A stretch of 64,000 bases of DNA, taken from assembly GCA_035652815.1 (NCBI GenBank), contig DASRDB010000019.1, positions 496,001 to 560,000 on the forward strand. The letters are read 5' to 3'. Below, in pieces: positions 26,093 through 34,849 of this stretch. The translations under genes and the position numbers were made by a program. Position 1 is the stretch's first letter; each line of letters begins with the position of its first letter. Under the pieces are notes generated by a model. The model saw only the letters and a list, made by a program, of their open reading frames with translations, searched no databases and was not told where the DNA came from. Origin of the DNA: DASRDB01 sp035652815 (lineage in GTDB: Bacteria > Chloroflexota > Ktedonobacteria > Ktedonobacterales > Ktedonobacteraceae).

Positions 26093-26989
26093 ATGACAAC
26101 GATGCCTGATAGGACGTTTACCACGCTGACGAAGCGCGGCCTGCGTCATGATATACTTCCCATGCGGCTCTATCACAAGGCGAAAAAGCTTGGCATCTGG
26201 GACCCACGCGATATTGATCTGAGCAATGATCGCCAGGATTGGCTGCGCCTGCCTGACGAGTATAAAGAGCGCCTGCTCAACCTCATACTTGGTTTCCAGG
26301 CAGGTGAAGAGGCCGTCACGCTCGACCTGACGCCCCTTATCATCACCATGTCACGCGAGGGTCGGCTGGAAGAGGAGATGTTTTTAACTACATTCCTATG
26401 GGAAGAGGCCAAGCACACCGAATTTTTCCGCCGCGTACTGGATGAAGTGCTGCAAGAACACGAAGATTTCAATGCGCGCATCGGTCCCACCCCCAATAAC
26501 ACGCGCGACCTGTTCCGTGAAGACTTGCCGCGCATGATGAACCGCCTACTGACCGAACCCACGCCTGAAAATCAGGTGAAAGCCTCGATCCTCTATAACA
26601 TGATTATCGAGGGCGTGCTGGCCGAAACGGGCTATTTCAGCTTCGCGAGGCTGCTGGGGCAGGCCCACATGATGCCAGGACTGTTGCAGGGTATCCAGCT
26701 TATCAAGCGCGATGAGTCACGTCACATCGCCTATGGAGTCTTCCTGATTTCGCGCCTGGTTGCGCAAAACAAAACGCTCTGGCCGCTTGTTGAAGAGCGC
26801 ATGCACAAGCACTTCGCCGCTATAGAACAGAACCAGCGCGAGAACGGCACGCCCGAGGTTGTGCGCAACTACGCCCGCCAGCAGTTCGAGAAACGCCTCA
26901 ATCGTATTGCGCGTGCCAGGGAGCAGACCATGGAACAGATCTATCAGGGTGATGCCAGCGAGGAAGAGGCAGAGGCCGGTACGGCCTGA
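26093..26989 (+). CDS. R2-like ligand-binding oxidase (R2lox)
   Basis: A 298-residue ferritin-fold protein of the R2lox group, heterodinuclear Mn/Fe oxidases related to ribonucleotide reductase R2. The metal ligands fit: E72, E105, H108, E173, E208 and H211 (in GEEAV, WEEAKH, IIEG, DESRH). The residues that form the Tyr-Val ether crosslink in R2lox are present too: V75 (three after E72) and Y168 (five before E173). The class I R2 radical Tyr and C-terminal R1-binding tail are not evident, and no R1 gene is nearby, so RNR function is unlikely. In known structures R2lox binds a long-chain fatty acid; its substrate is unknown. SD GAAGGAG is upstream of ATG 26093. Confidence 0.92.
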   Translation: MTTMPDRTFTTLTKRGLRHDILPMRLYHKAKKLGIWDPRDIDLSNDRQDWLRLPDEYKERLLNLILGFQAGEEAVTLDLTPLIITMSREGRLEEEMFLTTFLWEEAKHTEFFRRVLDEVLQEHEDFNARIGPTPNNTRDLFREDLPRMMNRLLTEPTPENQVKASILYNMIIEGVLAETGYFSFARLLGQAHMMPGLLQGIQLIKRDESRHIAYGVFLISRLVAQNKTLWPLVEERMHKHFAAIEQNQRENGTPEVVRNYARQQFEKRLNRIARAREQTMEQIYQGDASEEEAEAGTA

Positions 26990-27017
26990 ACGAAACGAGG
27001 AAAGGATAGCATAAGCG

Positions 27018-28544
27018 ATGGATGAGTCTCTTGTTGAAACGACAGCAGGCAAACTTCGCGGCATCACCCGTGATGGTATACACATGTTTAGAGGCATTCC
27101 GTATGGTGGGCCAACGGGCGGGCATAATCGCTTTCGTCCACCCACAAAACCTGAACCCTGGACAGGTGTGCGTGATGCGCTAGCGTATGGTCCCAGTTGT
27201 CCGCAACCGGTTGGCGGCATGGATGGCCTGCTACGCATCATCGGTTCGACACAGCGAGAGCCTGAAAGCGAAGAGTGCCTGTTCCTGAATGTCTGGACGC
27301 CCGCCCTGAACGATGGCGGAAAGCGCCCGGTGATGTTCTGGTGTCATGGCGGCGGCTTTACGATGGGATCGGGTTCGGCTGGCTTTTATCGGGGCACGAA
27401 TCTTGCTCGCCGGGGAGATGTCGTCGTTGTGACGGTCAATCATCGCCTGGGTCCGCTTGGCTACCTCTACCTGGACGAACTGGTTGGCCCACAGTATGCT
27501 GGTTCCGGCAACGCAGGTATGCTCGACCTGGTTGCTGCGCTAGAGTGGGTGCGCGATAATATCGAATCCTTTGGAGGTGATCCCGGCAATGTGACGATTT
27601 TTGGCGAATCTGGCGGCGGCGCGAAGGTCAGCGCGCTCCTCGCCATGCCTTCGGCTGCCGGTCTTTTCCATCGCGCCATCATACAGAGCGGGCCGGGTGT
27701 GCGTATGCTGTCGCCTCAGAAAGCGACCGAAAACGCTGAGAAGTTGCTGAAAGCCCTGGAAATCGCTCCCAGAGATGTCGAGCGGTTAGCTATGGTGCCA
27801 GTGGAAGGCATCTTTGCAGCCAACGCGAAGGTGAATGGTTCGCCTTTAAGAGGATGGAGTCCGGTGGTTGACGGTTCGGCGCTGCCCCATCATCCCTTTG
27901 ATCCGGTCGCGCCAGCTATCTCTGCCAACATCCCGATTATCATTGGCACGAACAAGGACGAGGCAACACTCTTCCTGCTGACAGATACAGAATTCAGCAC
28001 GCTGGATACCGCCGGTCTACGCAGGCGTGTATCCGCCCTGGCAGGAGAGGCCGCCGATGCACTGATCGCGGCCTATCGCCACGTTTATCCTCAGTCATCA
28101 CCCGCTGATCTTTTTGCCGCGATCATGAGTGACCGCATGATGCGGATGAACTCGATCACCCTGGCAGAGCGCAAAGTTGCACAGCATGCTGCTCCAGTAT
28201 ACATGTACCTGTTCACCTGGGAGACATCCGTACTCAACGGCAGGCTAAAATCGTGCCACGCGCTTGAAATCCCGTTCGTATTCGACAATCTGGCTGTTGC
28301 TGGCAGCTTCACGGGCGATGATTCCCGGCGTTTCCAGCTTGCGGAGAAGATGAGCGAGGCCTGGATGACCTTTGCTCGTACCGGCGTTCCTGGCGCACAG
28401 AACCTGCCTGCATGGCCCGCTTACACTACAGAGGAGCGTGCAACGATGATCTTTGATCTAGACTGCCATGTTGTGAACGACCCTCAAGGTAAGCTACGCG
28501 AGGCCTGGAGCGCTGTTCGCATTCCCTCTATGAGCGAATCCTGA
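27018..28544 (+). CDS. Carboxylesterase type B
   Basis: A 508-residue carboxylesterase. The triad is visible: S198 in FGESGGG, E315 in TNKDEATLF and H414 in KSCHALEIPFVF; the oxyanion-hole motif CHGGGF is at 109-114. Typical of carboxylesterases and para-nitrobenzyl esterases acting on hydrophobic esters. It is the last gene of the island, 28 bases after R2lox, and could release the acid that the ADP-forming ligase activates. It ends just before a 32-bp palindrome. Confidence 0.94.
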   Translation: MDESLVETTAGKLRGITRDGIHMFRGIPYGGPTGGHNRFRPPTKPEPWTGVRDALAYGPSCPQPVGGMDGLLRIIGSTQREPESEECLFLNVWTPALNDGGKRPVMFWCHGGGFTMGSGSAGFYRGTNLARRGDVVVVTVNHRLGPLGYLYLDELVGPQYAGSGNAGMLDLVAALEWVRDNIESFGGDPGNVTIFGESGGGAKVSALLAMPSAAGLFHRAIIQSGPGVRMLSPQKATENAEKLLKALEIAPRDVERLAMVPVEGIFAANAKVNGSPLRGWSPVVDGSALPHHPFDPVAPAISANIPIIIGTNKDEATLFLLTDTEFSTLDTAGLRRRVSALAGEAADALIAAYRHVYPQSSPADLFAAIMSDRMMRMNSITLAERKVAQHAAPVYMYLFTWETSVLNGRLKSCHALEIPFVFDNLAVAGSFTGDDSRRFQLAEKMSEAWMTFARTGVPGAQNLPAWPAYTTEERATMIFDLDCHVVNDPQGKLREAWSAVRIPSMSES

Positions 28545-28547
28545 AGC

Positions 28548-28579
28548 CTGTAGGGACGCAATGCATTGCGTCCCTACAG
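28548..28579. repeat. 32-bp perfect palindrome, GTAGGGRCG family
   Basis: CTGTAGGGACGCAATG followed directly by its complement CATTGCGTCCCTACAG, no loop. It is a single-unit version of the nested palindromes at 15958 and 42302. It starts within four bases of the esterase stop and may terminate transcription. Confidence 0.92.
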
Positions 28580-28610
28580 AATACCTTCCTATCACCCACG
28601 ATGTGACGTT

Positions 28611-30452
28611 TTATTGATCCAATTGTTTCAATGCCTCTTCTACAGATGCCACCAGTTCTGGGCGCGTCTCACGGAGCTTTAGCAGCTCAGCACGCGCATC
28701 TCTATCATGATACTGCGCGACAAGCTGGCAGGCAACACGGACAACAGCATCACGCGGGTCGTTCAAACCCTCACGCGCTGACGCCCGGCTGCGGCTATCG
28801 CTGCCCTGTGGGTCCATCGTTTTCAAAGCTTCGAGCGCCTGCGAACGGACAAAGGGGTCGAAATCCTTTGCGGCGCGTAATACTATGCTCAGTGTCGATG
28901 AATCATTGAACTGGGCAAATGTGCGCAGAGCCGCGCCGTAGAGGATACTTGCTGGAATATCCGGGTCTCCTGTTGGCAGGTTTTCTGTCCGCCTGGGTCG
29001 CGATGCGCGATGATCTATAGGCACAACGCGCCGCAGTAGTTGTTCAACGGCAGGAACTGCTCGTGTCTCGCGCAGTTGCACCAGCGTATCGCAGATTTGC
29101 CCCAGTCGCACAGCCTGTTCACGGTCTATCAACTGGAATGTTGTCTCAAGTCTTCTTAGCAAAGCATCTGCCAGACCTGGTTCGCCCAACTCTTTCAGAA
29201 CGCGCAGCGAGGGACCCATCGCTTCGTCGTTGCCTTCTACCGCTTGAAGCAGGACATTGCGTCCTGGCCCACCCATCCATTGCTCGATTTGAGGCATTAA
29301 AGGCAGACAGGCGTAGATGGGCTGTAAAATCTCGGGGTTCTGGATGGCCCCACGCGAAATCTCCGCCCAGTAGCGGCCCATGAACAGGCCCAGCCGGTGC
29401 AGCGCAACCACTTTATACCATGCAGGCGCGCTTTTTGCTCCCTCAAATAGGGCGAAAGCCAGCCTGGGCAGGTCGCGCTCGAAAATCATAGGCGTTGTGC
29501 CTGTGCTTGCGGTAGCCGGGTTGCTATCCTGTAGGACCTGTGCGAAAATCAGTGCGGCCTGTTGTGTCAAATTCGGCGCGACATCCTTTCCGCCGTTTAA
29601 ATATTTCTCCAATGGAAGCGTCTTATAGAGCGGCACCGCCAGGTAGCTTTCCAAACCCTCTGCGTCATTCAGGCCGCTAGCCAGCATCAGATCGTAAAAA
29701 CGCGCCTGGTTGATGGTGGCGAAGGCATCCATGATATCAACTTTTGCCCACCCTTTGGCCTCTTTGAGCGCTATCACCAGCGCCTGTAGCGCTGCCACTG
29801 TTCCCTGCCTTGCCAGGGCCTGCGTTGCGTAGAGCGAAGAGTGTGGATCGGTTGCCAGCTTGCCAAGCGCAGATGAAAGCTCTGGCGATTTGTAATAGCC
29901 AAGCATCAGCAGCGCAATACGGCGGGCGCGCCCAATCTCCGTATCGGCGGGATTGGCGTCGGCTGGCAAATCCTCGGGGTCTTCCTGCTCGGCCAGTTTT
30001 AACCACACCGGCACAAGATTTCCTGCCCGGTCGATCTCAAGCAGCGTAGGAGCCAGCACTGGTATCCATTGCTGGAGCGATCCCAGATTGAGCAGCGGAA
30101 TAATGCGCTCGACAAGCGTCTGGACGGATGCTCCTCCCCAACGGAAGTCGGTGAGCAATGTGGTCATTTCCGCGCGCAGCTCTCCCAGTTTTTGCTTGAC
30201 TTCGGGCTGATCCATTGTGAGGGTAGATGTATTGCGACGGGCGGCCAGGTGTTCAACGGTTGCGGCGCGTCTTGAGCGTTTGAAAACTGCTGGTGGAAGT
30301 GTCGATGCGCCAGCCGCCGGGGCCTGCACTACCGGGGCTGCTACTGGTTCTGGTTGCGCTTCAACCACGCCAAACCCTCCAGGCTCGGGTTGCTCGTTAT
30401 TTGCAGGTGTAGTCGTGGGCAGGCGTTCCAGGCTTTTATCGGCCATACTCAT
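28611..30452 (-). CDS. HEAT/ARM-repeat protein
   Basis: A 613-residue protein with no enzymatic motif. The first 80 residues are Pro/Ala/Gln-rich and probably disordered; the rest is helical with HEAT-like pairs, for example the segments around residues 510-540 (FDPFVRSQALEALKTMD) and the late DPRDAVVRVACQLVAQY. Such alpha-solenoids usually hold other proteins together. It has no signal peptide or membrane segment. ATG at 30452 has a weak upstream purine stretch. It diverges from the DUF4097-like gene. Function unknown. Confidence 0.75.
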   Translation of the reverse strand: MSMADKSLERLPTTTPANNEQPEPGGFGVVEAQPEPVAAPVVQAPAAGASTLPPAVFKRSRRAATVEHLAARRNTSTLTMDQPEVKQKLGELRAEMTTLLTDFRWGGASVQTLVERIIPLLNLGSLQQWIPVLAPTLLEIDRAGNLVPVWLKLAEQEDPEDLPADANPADTEIGRARRIALLMLGYYKSPELSSALGKLATDPHSSLYATQALARQGTVAALQALVIALKEAKGWAKVDIMDAFATINQARFYDLMLASGLNDAEGLESYLAVPLYKTLPLEKYLNGGKDVAPNLTQQAALIFAQVLQDSNPATASTGTTPMIFERDLPRLAFALFEGAKSAPAWYKVVALHRLGLFMGRYWAEISRGAIQNPEILQPIYACLPLMPQIEQWMGGPGRNVLLQAVEGNDEAMGPSLRVLKELGEPGLADALLRRLETTFQLIDREQAVRLGQICDTLVQLRETRAVPAVEQLLRRVVPIDHRASRPRRTENLPTGDPDIPASILYGAALRTFAQFNDSSTLSIVLRAAKDFDPFVRSQALEALKTMDPQGSDSRSRASAREGLNDPRDAVVRVACQLVAQYHDRDARAELLKLRETRPELVASVEEALKQLDQ

Positions 30453-30507
30453 ATGATCTTTCTCTAGTATTTGACTCTTAATATAGCTCTACGCAGAGCG
30501 TTACGCA

Positions 30508-30639
30508 TCAGGTGTCCGGCCTATTGTATCGTTCTCTTCCATATCGGTCAAGTCTATCCTGCAACTCATCGGAAAGCAGCACGTACATAATGAAGAAGCC
30601 AATCGCTATAGCTAGCTTGAAATAGATGATAACCGAGGA
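30508..30639 (-). CDS. Possible small single-span membrane protein
   Basis: A frame with stop at 30508 encodes YFKLAIAIGFFIMYVLLSDE followed by a charged tail of about 20 residues (the frame is open to 30723 but no good ATG or ribosome site). The composition, one hydrophobic helix followed by a charged tail, looks protein-like and the region is otherwise intergenic, upstream of the HEAT-repeat gene. Short ORFs with one hydrophobic run arise by chance, so confidence is low. Confidence 0.25.
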   Translation of the reverse strand, partial: SSVIIYFKLAIAIGFFIMYVLLSDELQDRLDRYGRERYNRPDT

Positions 30640-30644
30640 TTCCC

Positions 30645-31811
30645 ATGAGTAACGAAATGCAATTTGCGGACCCGGATTGGAAACCAACCAGGCCTTTATC
30701 CGGCAATACCCAGGGACAGACATTTACACCGCAACCGATTAACGAGCCAGTTCAGACGAGCGCGCCTGAAGCTGAGGCAGTTCATAGTGCCGAATATCCC
30801 GGCTACGAAGAAGGATATGCTTCCCGGCCTGTTTATCATGAACCTATGCGCGAAGCTCCCAGGCAGCCCACCCCGGTCGCGCCATTTTCAGCGCCGCGCA
30901 TGCGCTATCGTCGCAGGCGCAGCCCCTGGCTATGGATTATTGTGATTATCCTGATCTTTGGTTTCATGAGTGGCGGTTTCGGCAGCCTCTTTGGCACAAA
31001 GGACAGTGTTGAGAACAAAGCTATTACCTTCAATGGTATTCCTACCATCCTCTTGCAAGAGGACAACGGGAATATCCAGATAAAAAGTGACAGCACTGAT
31101 GGCCAAATTCATATCCGCGCCGATAAAAAGGCCAGCTTCTTCGATGATCCCAATAACATCAAGGTTACGTATAATACAAACACAACTGATAATACGATTA
31201 CGATCAATGTAGACACGGGCGGTAATGGATTTTCCTCGCGTGAGGTCGATTTTATCATCGATGTCCCGCAAAGTACTAATTTACAGCTACAAACTACTTC
31301 CGGCGATATCAGTGTTGAGGGCATGCATGGCCAGGCTAGCTTAAAAACGACATCTGGTAATGTGTCAACCTCAAACGATACTTTCGCCGCCGGTTCTGTG
31401 CTAAATGCCACCTCTGGCAACATCGATACTTCTCAAGATGTATTCAACGGTGGAGTCAATATACAGACGACCTCTGGCGACATCAATCTGGAGCAGGACA
31501 CGCTTGGTGGGTCTTCCCAGTTCCAGACTACCTCTGGCAATATCCAGTTTGATGGCACAATCAATGCGAATGGCCAGTATCACTTCACGACTACTAGCGG
31601 CGATATCGATGTCACCCTGCCCAGAACCACAAACTTTCACGTGGATGCCACGACATATTCCGGTTCTATCGATGCGAGGGATTATCCCACTATTCAGCTG
31701 CAGGATACCGGCTCGGGTAGTCAGGCCAGCGGAGATGTCGGCACCAGCCCGGGCATTTCCTTGCAGCTTCAGGCCGGTAGCGGGGATATTACTTTGCATC
31801 AGGGGGCATAA
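30645..31811 (+). CDS. DUF4097-like anchored surface protein with TTSG repeats
   Basis: A 388-residue protein: a charged, Pro-rich cytoplasmic N-terminus, a single membrane helix (about 94-113, PWLWIIVIILIFGFMSG), then an outside beta-rich domain. The latter contains repeated TTSGDI/TTSGNI units about every 18-20 residues from residue 215, as in DUF4097 (toast-rack) putative adhesins with a right-handed parallel beta structure. No catalytic residues are visible. GAGG lies before the ATG. It precedes the histidine kinase by 45 bases and may share its promoter, perhaps sensing the cell envelope. Function unknown. Confidence 0.82.
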   Translation: MSNEMQFADPDWKPTRPLSGNTQGQTFTPQPINEPVQTSAPEAEAVHSAEYPGYEEGYASRPVYHEPMREAPRQPTPVAPFSAPRMRYRRRRSPWLWIIVIILIFGFMSGGFGSLFGTKDSVENKAITFNGIPTILLQEDNGNIQIKSDSTDGQIHIRADKKASFFDDPNNIKVTYNTNTTDNTITINVDTGGNGFSSREVDFIIDVPQSTNLQLQTTSGDISVEGMHGQASLKTTSGNVSTSNDTFAAGSVLNATSGNIDTSQDVFNGGVNIQTTSGDINLEQDTLGGSSQFQTTSGNIQFDGTINANGQYHFTTTSGDIDVTLPRTTNFHVDATTYSGSIDARDYPTIQLQDTGSGSQASGDVGTSPGISLQLQAGSGDITLHQGA

Positions 31812-31856
31812 GGTGACATTTACCACCTGCTTGTTGGGTGTAGGGCTATACTAAGA

Positions 31857-33188
31857 ATGAGGCTGTGCCTTATGTGCGCAGGTGGCTCTATGGGAGGTGC
31901 AGGTGGAATGTCGTCGCAGGCGTACTTTCAACAGTTTATTCATGCGATTTGCGAGCTGGTCTCGTGCGAAAAGGCCCTTCTGGTTCTCGATTGTCAGGAG
32001 CGGGAGCTGCGTCATCCGCTCCTGGGCCTCTTTCCTGAGCGGTTCCCTGGCGCATGGCGATTCTATGGAGACAGGGAACTTCTTTCGCTCCTTGACCAGG
32101 AACGGATACGAGGCTTATATGATATCTCCATCCAGACTGGATATCTGGCTCAGCTCGAATCGATAGTGGTCGCTCCTCTTGCGTGTCCTGCTGGTATTCC
32201 TGGCTATATTCTGCTCTCTTTTTCGTCTCCCGATAGTTTTACTGAAGGCGAACGAGGTTTGCTTCAGGCCTTTCTTGCTACCACTGAAAACAAATTGGAA
32301 CAGGCCATATGTGCTTTGTATGCTTCCTTTATAGAAGAACAATATTCTACGCTAGTATCTCAACGTGCAGACAATAGTAATGCTGGTTTAAATGCGGAAC
32401 TTGTCTCGATGGTCAGCCATGAACTGCGCGTTCCACTTACTGCTATCAAAGGCTATGCCGGGTTGCTACAAGTCTATAGTTGCGACCTCGCGCAGGAAAA
32501 ACAGGCCATGAATCCCGAGCAGCGAAGACGCTACCTCGATAGCATTATCGAGCAGACTCACAACCTGGAGGTTCTTGTCGGTGATCTGCTGGATGTCTCA
32601 CGCATCCAGTCGGGAAAATTGCAATTGCACATGACGCAGGTAGATATCTCTTCAAGTTGTCTTGAGGCCGCCAGGCTGGCGCAGCAGCGAGCCGATGCTC
32701 TACAGCCTGGAATGTATAGCATCCACTGTGACGTTCCTACAAGCTTGCCACCTATCGAGGCCGATCCCCATCGCCTGCAACAAATCCTGTCGAATCTGCT
32801 GGAAAATGCCATAAAATACTCGCCGCGTGGCGGTACAATTGAACTTCGCGCCAGCCTAACTCCAGGGTCTTTTTCACAGGACGATGGAACTCTCGCGTAT
32901 CCTTCCACGCTTATGTTGAGCGTGCGCGACTCAGGCATTGGCATTGCTTCCCACCAGATGAGTCGGTTGTTTCAACCATTCAGCCGTCTCCGCCATCCGG
33001 CTACAAAAGATGTGCCGGGTGTCGGTTTAGGCCTCTATATTACGCGCCAACTCGTGCAGGCCATGCGCGGCAGCATTCAATTGACCAGCCAGGAAGGAGT
33101 GGGTACAACTGTCAATGTGTTCTTTCCGCTTGCACAGGTACATAATTTGTTCCCTTCGTCTTTTGCTTCGTTATCTACATCCCGTTAG
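31857..33188 (+). CDS. GAF-domain sensor histidine kinase
   Basis: A 443-residue cytosolic sensor kinase. A GAF-like sensor covers about residues 20-150, followed by the dimerisation/H-box SMVSHELRVPLTAIKG with the phospho-acceptor H188 and an HATPase domain (N-box NLLENAIKYSP, G1 DSGIGI, G2 GVGLGLYITRQL). No membrane segment. No response regulator gene is next to it, so the partner is elsewhere. The start is uncertain: ATG 31857, or ATG 31908 after GGGAGG. Confidence 0.9.
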   Translation: MRLCLMCAGGSMGGAGGMSSQAYFQQFIHAICELVSCEKALLVLDCQERELRHPLLGLFPERFPGAWRFYGDRELLSLLDQERIRGLYDISIQTGYLAQLESIVVAPLACPAGIPGYILLSFSSPDSFTEGERGLLQAFLATTENKLEQAICALYASFIEEQYSTLVSQRADNSNAGLNAELVSMVSHELRVPLTAIKGYAGLLQVYSCDLAQEKQAMNPEQRRRYLDSIIEQTHNLEVLVGDLLDVSRIQSGKLQLHMTQVDISSSCLEAARLAQQRADALQPGMYSIHCDVPTSLPPIEADPHRLQQILSNLLENAIKYSPRGGTIELRASLTPGSFSQDDGTLAYPSTLMLSVRDSGIGIASHQMSRLFQPFSRLRHPATKDVPGVGLGLYITRQLVQAMRGSIQLTSQEGVGTTVNVFFPLAQVHNLFPSSFASLSTSR

Positions 33189-33380
33189 TCTCTTTTCTAA
33201 AAATCTCATGTAGTTTTTTAGGATTTCCTAAGAAACATTAGAGAATGATGAGTTTTTTATTGTTGACTTGTAGTTTTCACTGATGTGCTGTTATGCTTAG
33301 CAATGTGAACACTATATCTGTGTACCGGTGTTTACCAAACTACTTCCAGTGCATAGCTTTTAACAAGGAGAGGGTCAATT

Positions 33381-33578
33381 ATGGAGGTTAAAAAGGGTCG
33401 AGGACGCGGCTTCGCGTCGATGAGTCCTGAGAAGAAACGCGAGATTGCCAGCAAAGGCGGAAAAGCTGCTCATGCTTTGGGTACAGCCCACAAGTGGACC
33501 AGCGAGGAAGCCCAGGCTGCCGGGCGCAAGGGTGGTTCAATCAGCCGTCGCCGTCCGAAGAACGCTGCTCAGGCATAG
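33381..33578 (+). CDS. KGG-motif stress protein
   Basis: A 65-residue protein rich in Lys, Gly and Ala with the two repeats SKGGKAAHA (25-33) and GRKGGS (49-54). This is the KGG/GsiB/Con-10 group of hydrophilic stress proteins, induced by starvation, heat or drying. AAGGAG precedes the ATG. Upstream, TTGTAG (33268) and TATGCT (33292) could be a promoter with an 18-base spacer. A terminator follows 22 bases after the stop. Confidence 0.88.
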   Translation: MEVKKGRGRGFASMSPEKKREIASKGGKAAHALGTAHKWTSEEAQAAGRKGGSISRRRPKNAAQA

Positions 33579-33599
33579 AATCCGTGAAGAAACAAAGTG

Positions 33600-33628
33600 A
33601 AGGCTAGCAGTTAAGCTAGCCTTTCTTG
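33600..33628. terminator. Bidirectional terminator between KGG and M23 genes
   Basis: AAGGCTAGC and GCTAGCCTT (33600-33608, 33615-33623) around a 6-base loop, followed by TCTTGATT. Placed between the ends of the convergent KGG and M23 genes. Confidence 0.7.
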
Positions 33629-33632
33629 ATTC

Positions 33633-34544
33633 TCACGGCAATTGCACGTATAGTTGTGGGTCTACCCATGCATTATGCACCAGTACCATAAAATGGACAT
33701 GTGGCCCCGTCGAGGCTCCCGTACTGCCCTCATATGCAATAATCTGTCCCTTCGTGACCGTCTGGCCCACCTTCACAATATAGTGATCGAGATGTCCATA
33801 GATAGTAGCAATATAGTTGCCATGATTGATTTTGACCGCCCAGCCGAGGCCTGACCAGTCCCAGCCAACCCAGATCACCTGCCCGCTATCAGCCGCCATC
33901 ACTGGCGTTCCATAGGGCGCGGCCAGGTCAATTCCGGTATGGGGTTTCCAGCATCCACACCATTGCTGGTATTCTATGTGCCCAAAGACCTGTGTAATGA
34001 CAGCCCCGTTGAGAGGGTGCTGCATATGCCCCGTTCCCATCACTCCATTATCAGGAATATAGGTCGCACACGTACTCCAGATGTCGTGACCGTTGCATGA
34101 ACCCTCGCCATTGTTGAGCGTAGCGTTGGGAGTAGGTGTGATGCCGCGCGCCTGTGTATCGAGCTGTGCCTGCTGGTTATTGGTCAGGAGATTGCTAATC
34201 ATCTGCCCGAGCGTTTGCGGGTGCGAGCCGGTGCTATCCAGCGGCACCACGAAAAGCGAGGCCAGAGTAATCACCAGAATACTACCGATCAAAACGCCCG
34301 GCAAAGCAATCCATCGCAATGGCCGCTTACCCGTTTTTTCGGAAGACACCCGGTTGCGTTTCGCCGCCGCCGGAATCACGATCGGAACTTTTGTCGTTGT
34401 TGTGACCTGCAACTTCCCGGTCGAAATAGTAGCAGGCAGCTTAGTCGTTGACCTGGGCGCGGATAGAGTTGGCGGGAGTGATGGTGAAATAGATGTATCA
34501 TCTCCCTGTAATAGTGGTTGCGTCTCATGTGACCCGGAAGACAT
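33633..34544 (-). CDS. Membrane-anchored M23 family peptidase
   Basis: About 303 residues. A Ser/Thr/Pro-rich cytoplasmic N-terminus, one membrane helix (about 78-100), a linker, and a C-terminal peptidase M23 (LytM-like) domain. Zinc ligands are visible as H202 and D206 in KPHTGIDLAAP and H284 in GPHVHF, with the other active histidines in YGHL and GPH. Cysteines in the domain (WCGCW, CNGH, STC) may form disulphides outside. It would cut peptidoglycan peptide bridges or, if poorly active, bind them. The frame starts with GTG at 34562, but ATG 34544, preceded by GAGGG at 6 bases, is better. Confidence 0.9.
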   Translation of the reverse strand: MSSGSHETQPLLQGDDTSISPSLPPTLSAPRSTTKLPATISTGKLQVTTTTKVPIVIPAAAKRNRVSSEKTGKRPLRWIALPGVLIGSILVITLASLFVVPLDSTGSHPQTLGQMISNLLTNNQQAQLDTQARGITPTPNATLNNGEGSCNGHDIWSTCATYIPDNGVMGTGHMQHPLNGAVITQVFGHIEYQQWCGCWKPHTGIDLAAPYGTPVMAADSGQVIWVGWDWSGLGWAVKINHGNYIATIYGHLDHYIVKVGQTVTKGQIIAYEGSTGASTGPHVHFMVLVHNAWVDPQLYVQLP

Positions 34545-34681
34545 CGACAACCCTCGCTTCACATAAAAAATAGAGGTAGAATTGCTCTACACAAGAACAA
34601 TGTAATGGAAAAAAACGCCGCTGGCTAGCCTGCCAATTGGCTTATAGGGCGAAAAGGCTAGAAAGCGTTTCAGCATCTTAA

Positions 34682-34849
34682 CCAGATAAACGGCTTCTGG
34701 TCAACGAATTGTTCACAGGAGCCATCGAAGCAACAGAAGAGGCTGTCTATAATGCCCTGGTCGCGGCTGTCACCACAGATGGGGTGGATGGACACGTGCT
34801 TTACGCTATTCCTCCTGACAGGCTTCGCGCATTACTATGTCGCTCATAA
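34682..34849 (+). pseudogene. C-terminal remnant of a DmpA-type (P1/S58) aminopeptidase
   Basis: A stretch in frame with the TAA at 34847-34849 reads LLVNELFTGAIEATEEAVYN then, after a few residues, DGHVLYAIPPDRLRALL. This is the conserved C-terminus of DmpA-type peptidases (family S58; self-processing L-aminopeptidase D-esterases), where EATEEA and DGHxxYALPxDRL are hallmarks. Upstream a TAA at 34679 is in frame and no start or catalytic part is found; the rest of the gene is missing. The gap 34545-35052 otherwise holds no gene. Confidence 0.7.

Noticed and set aside
26093..26989. Ribonucleotide reductase small subunit
   Set aside because: Crosslink residues V75/Y168, lack of an R1 neighbour and missing R2 radical Tyr and R1-binding tail point to R2lox instead.
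33268..33297. Firm promoter call for the KGG gene
   Set aside because: TTGTAG and TATGCT are 18 bases apart, but the competing TTGACT nearby has no matching -10, so only a tentative mention is made.
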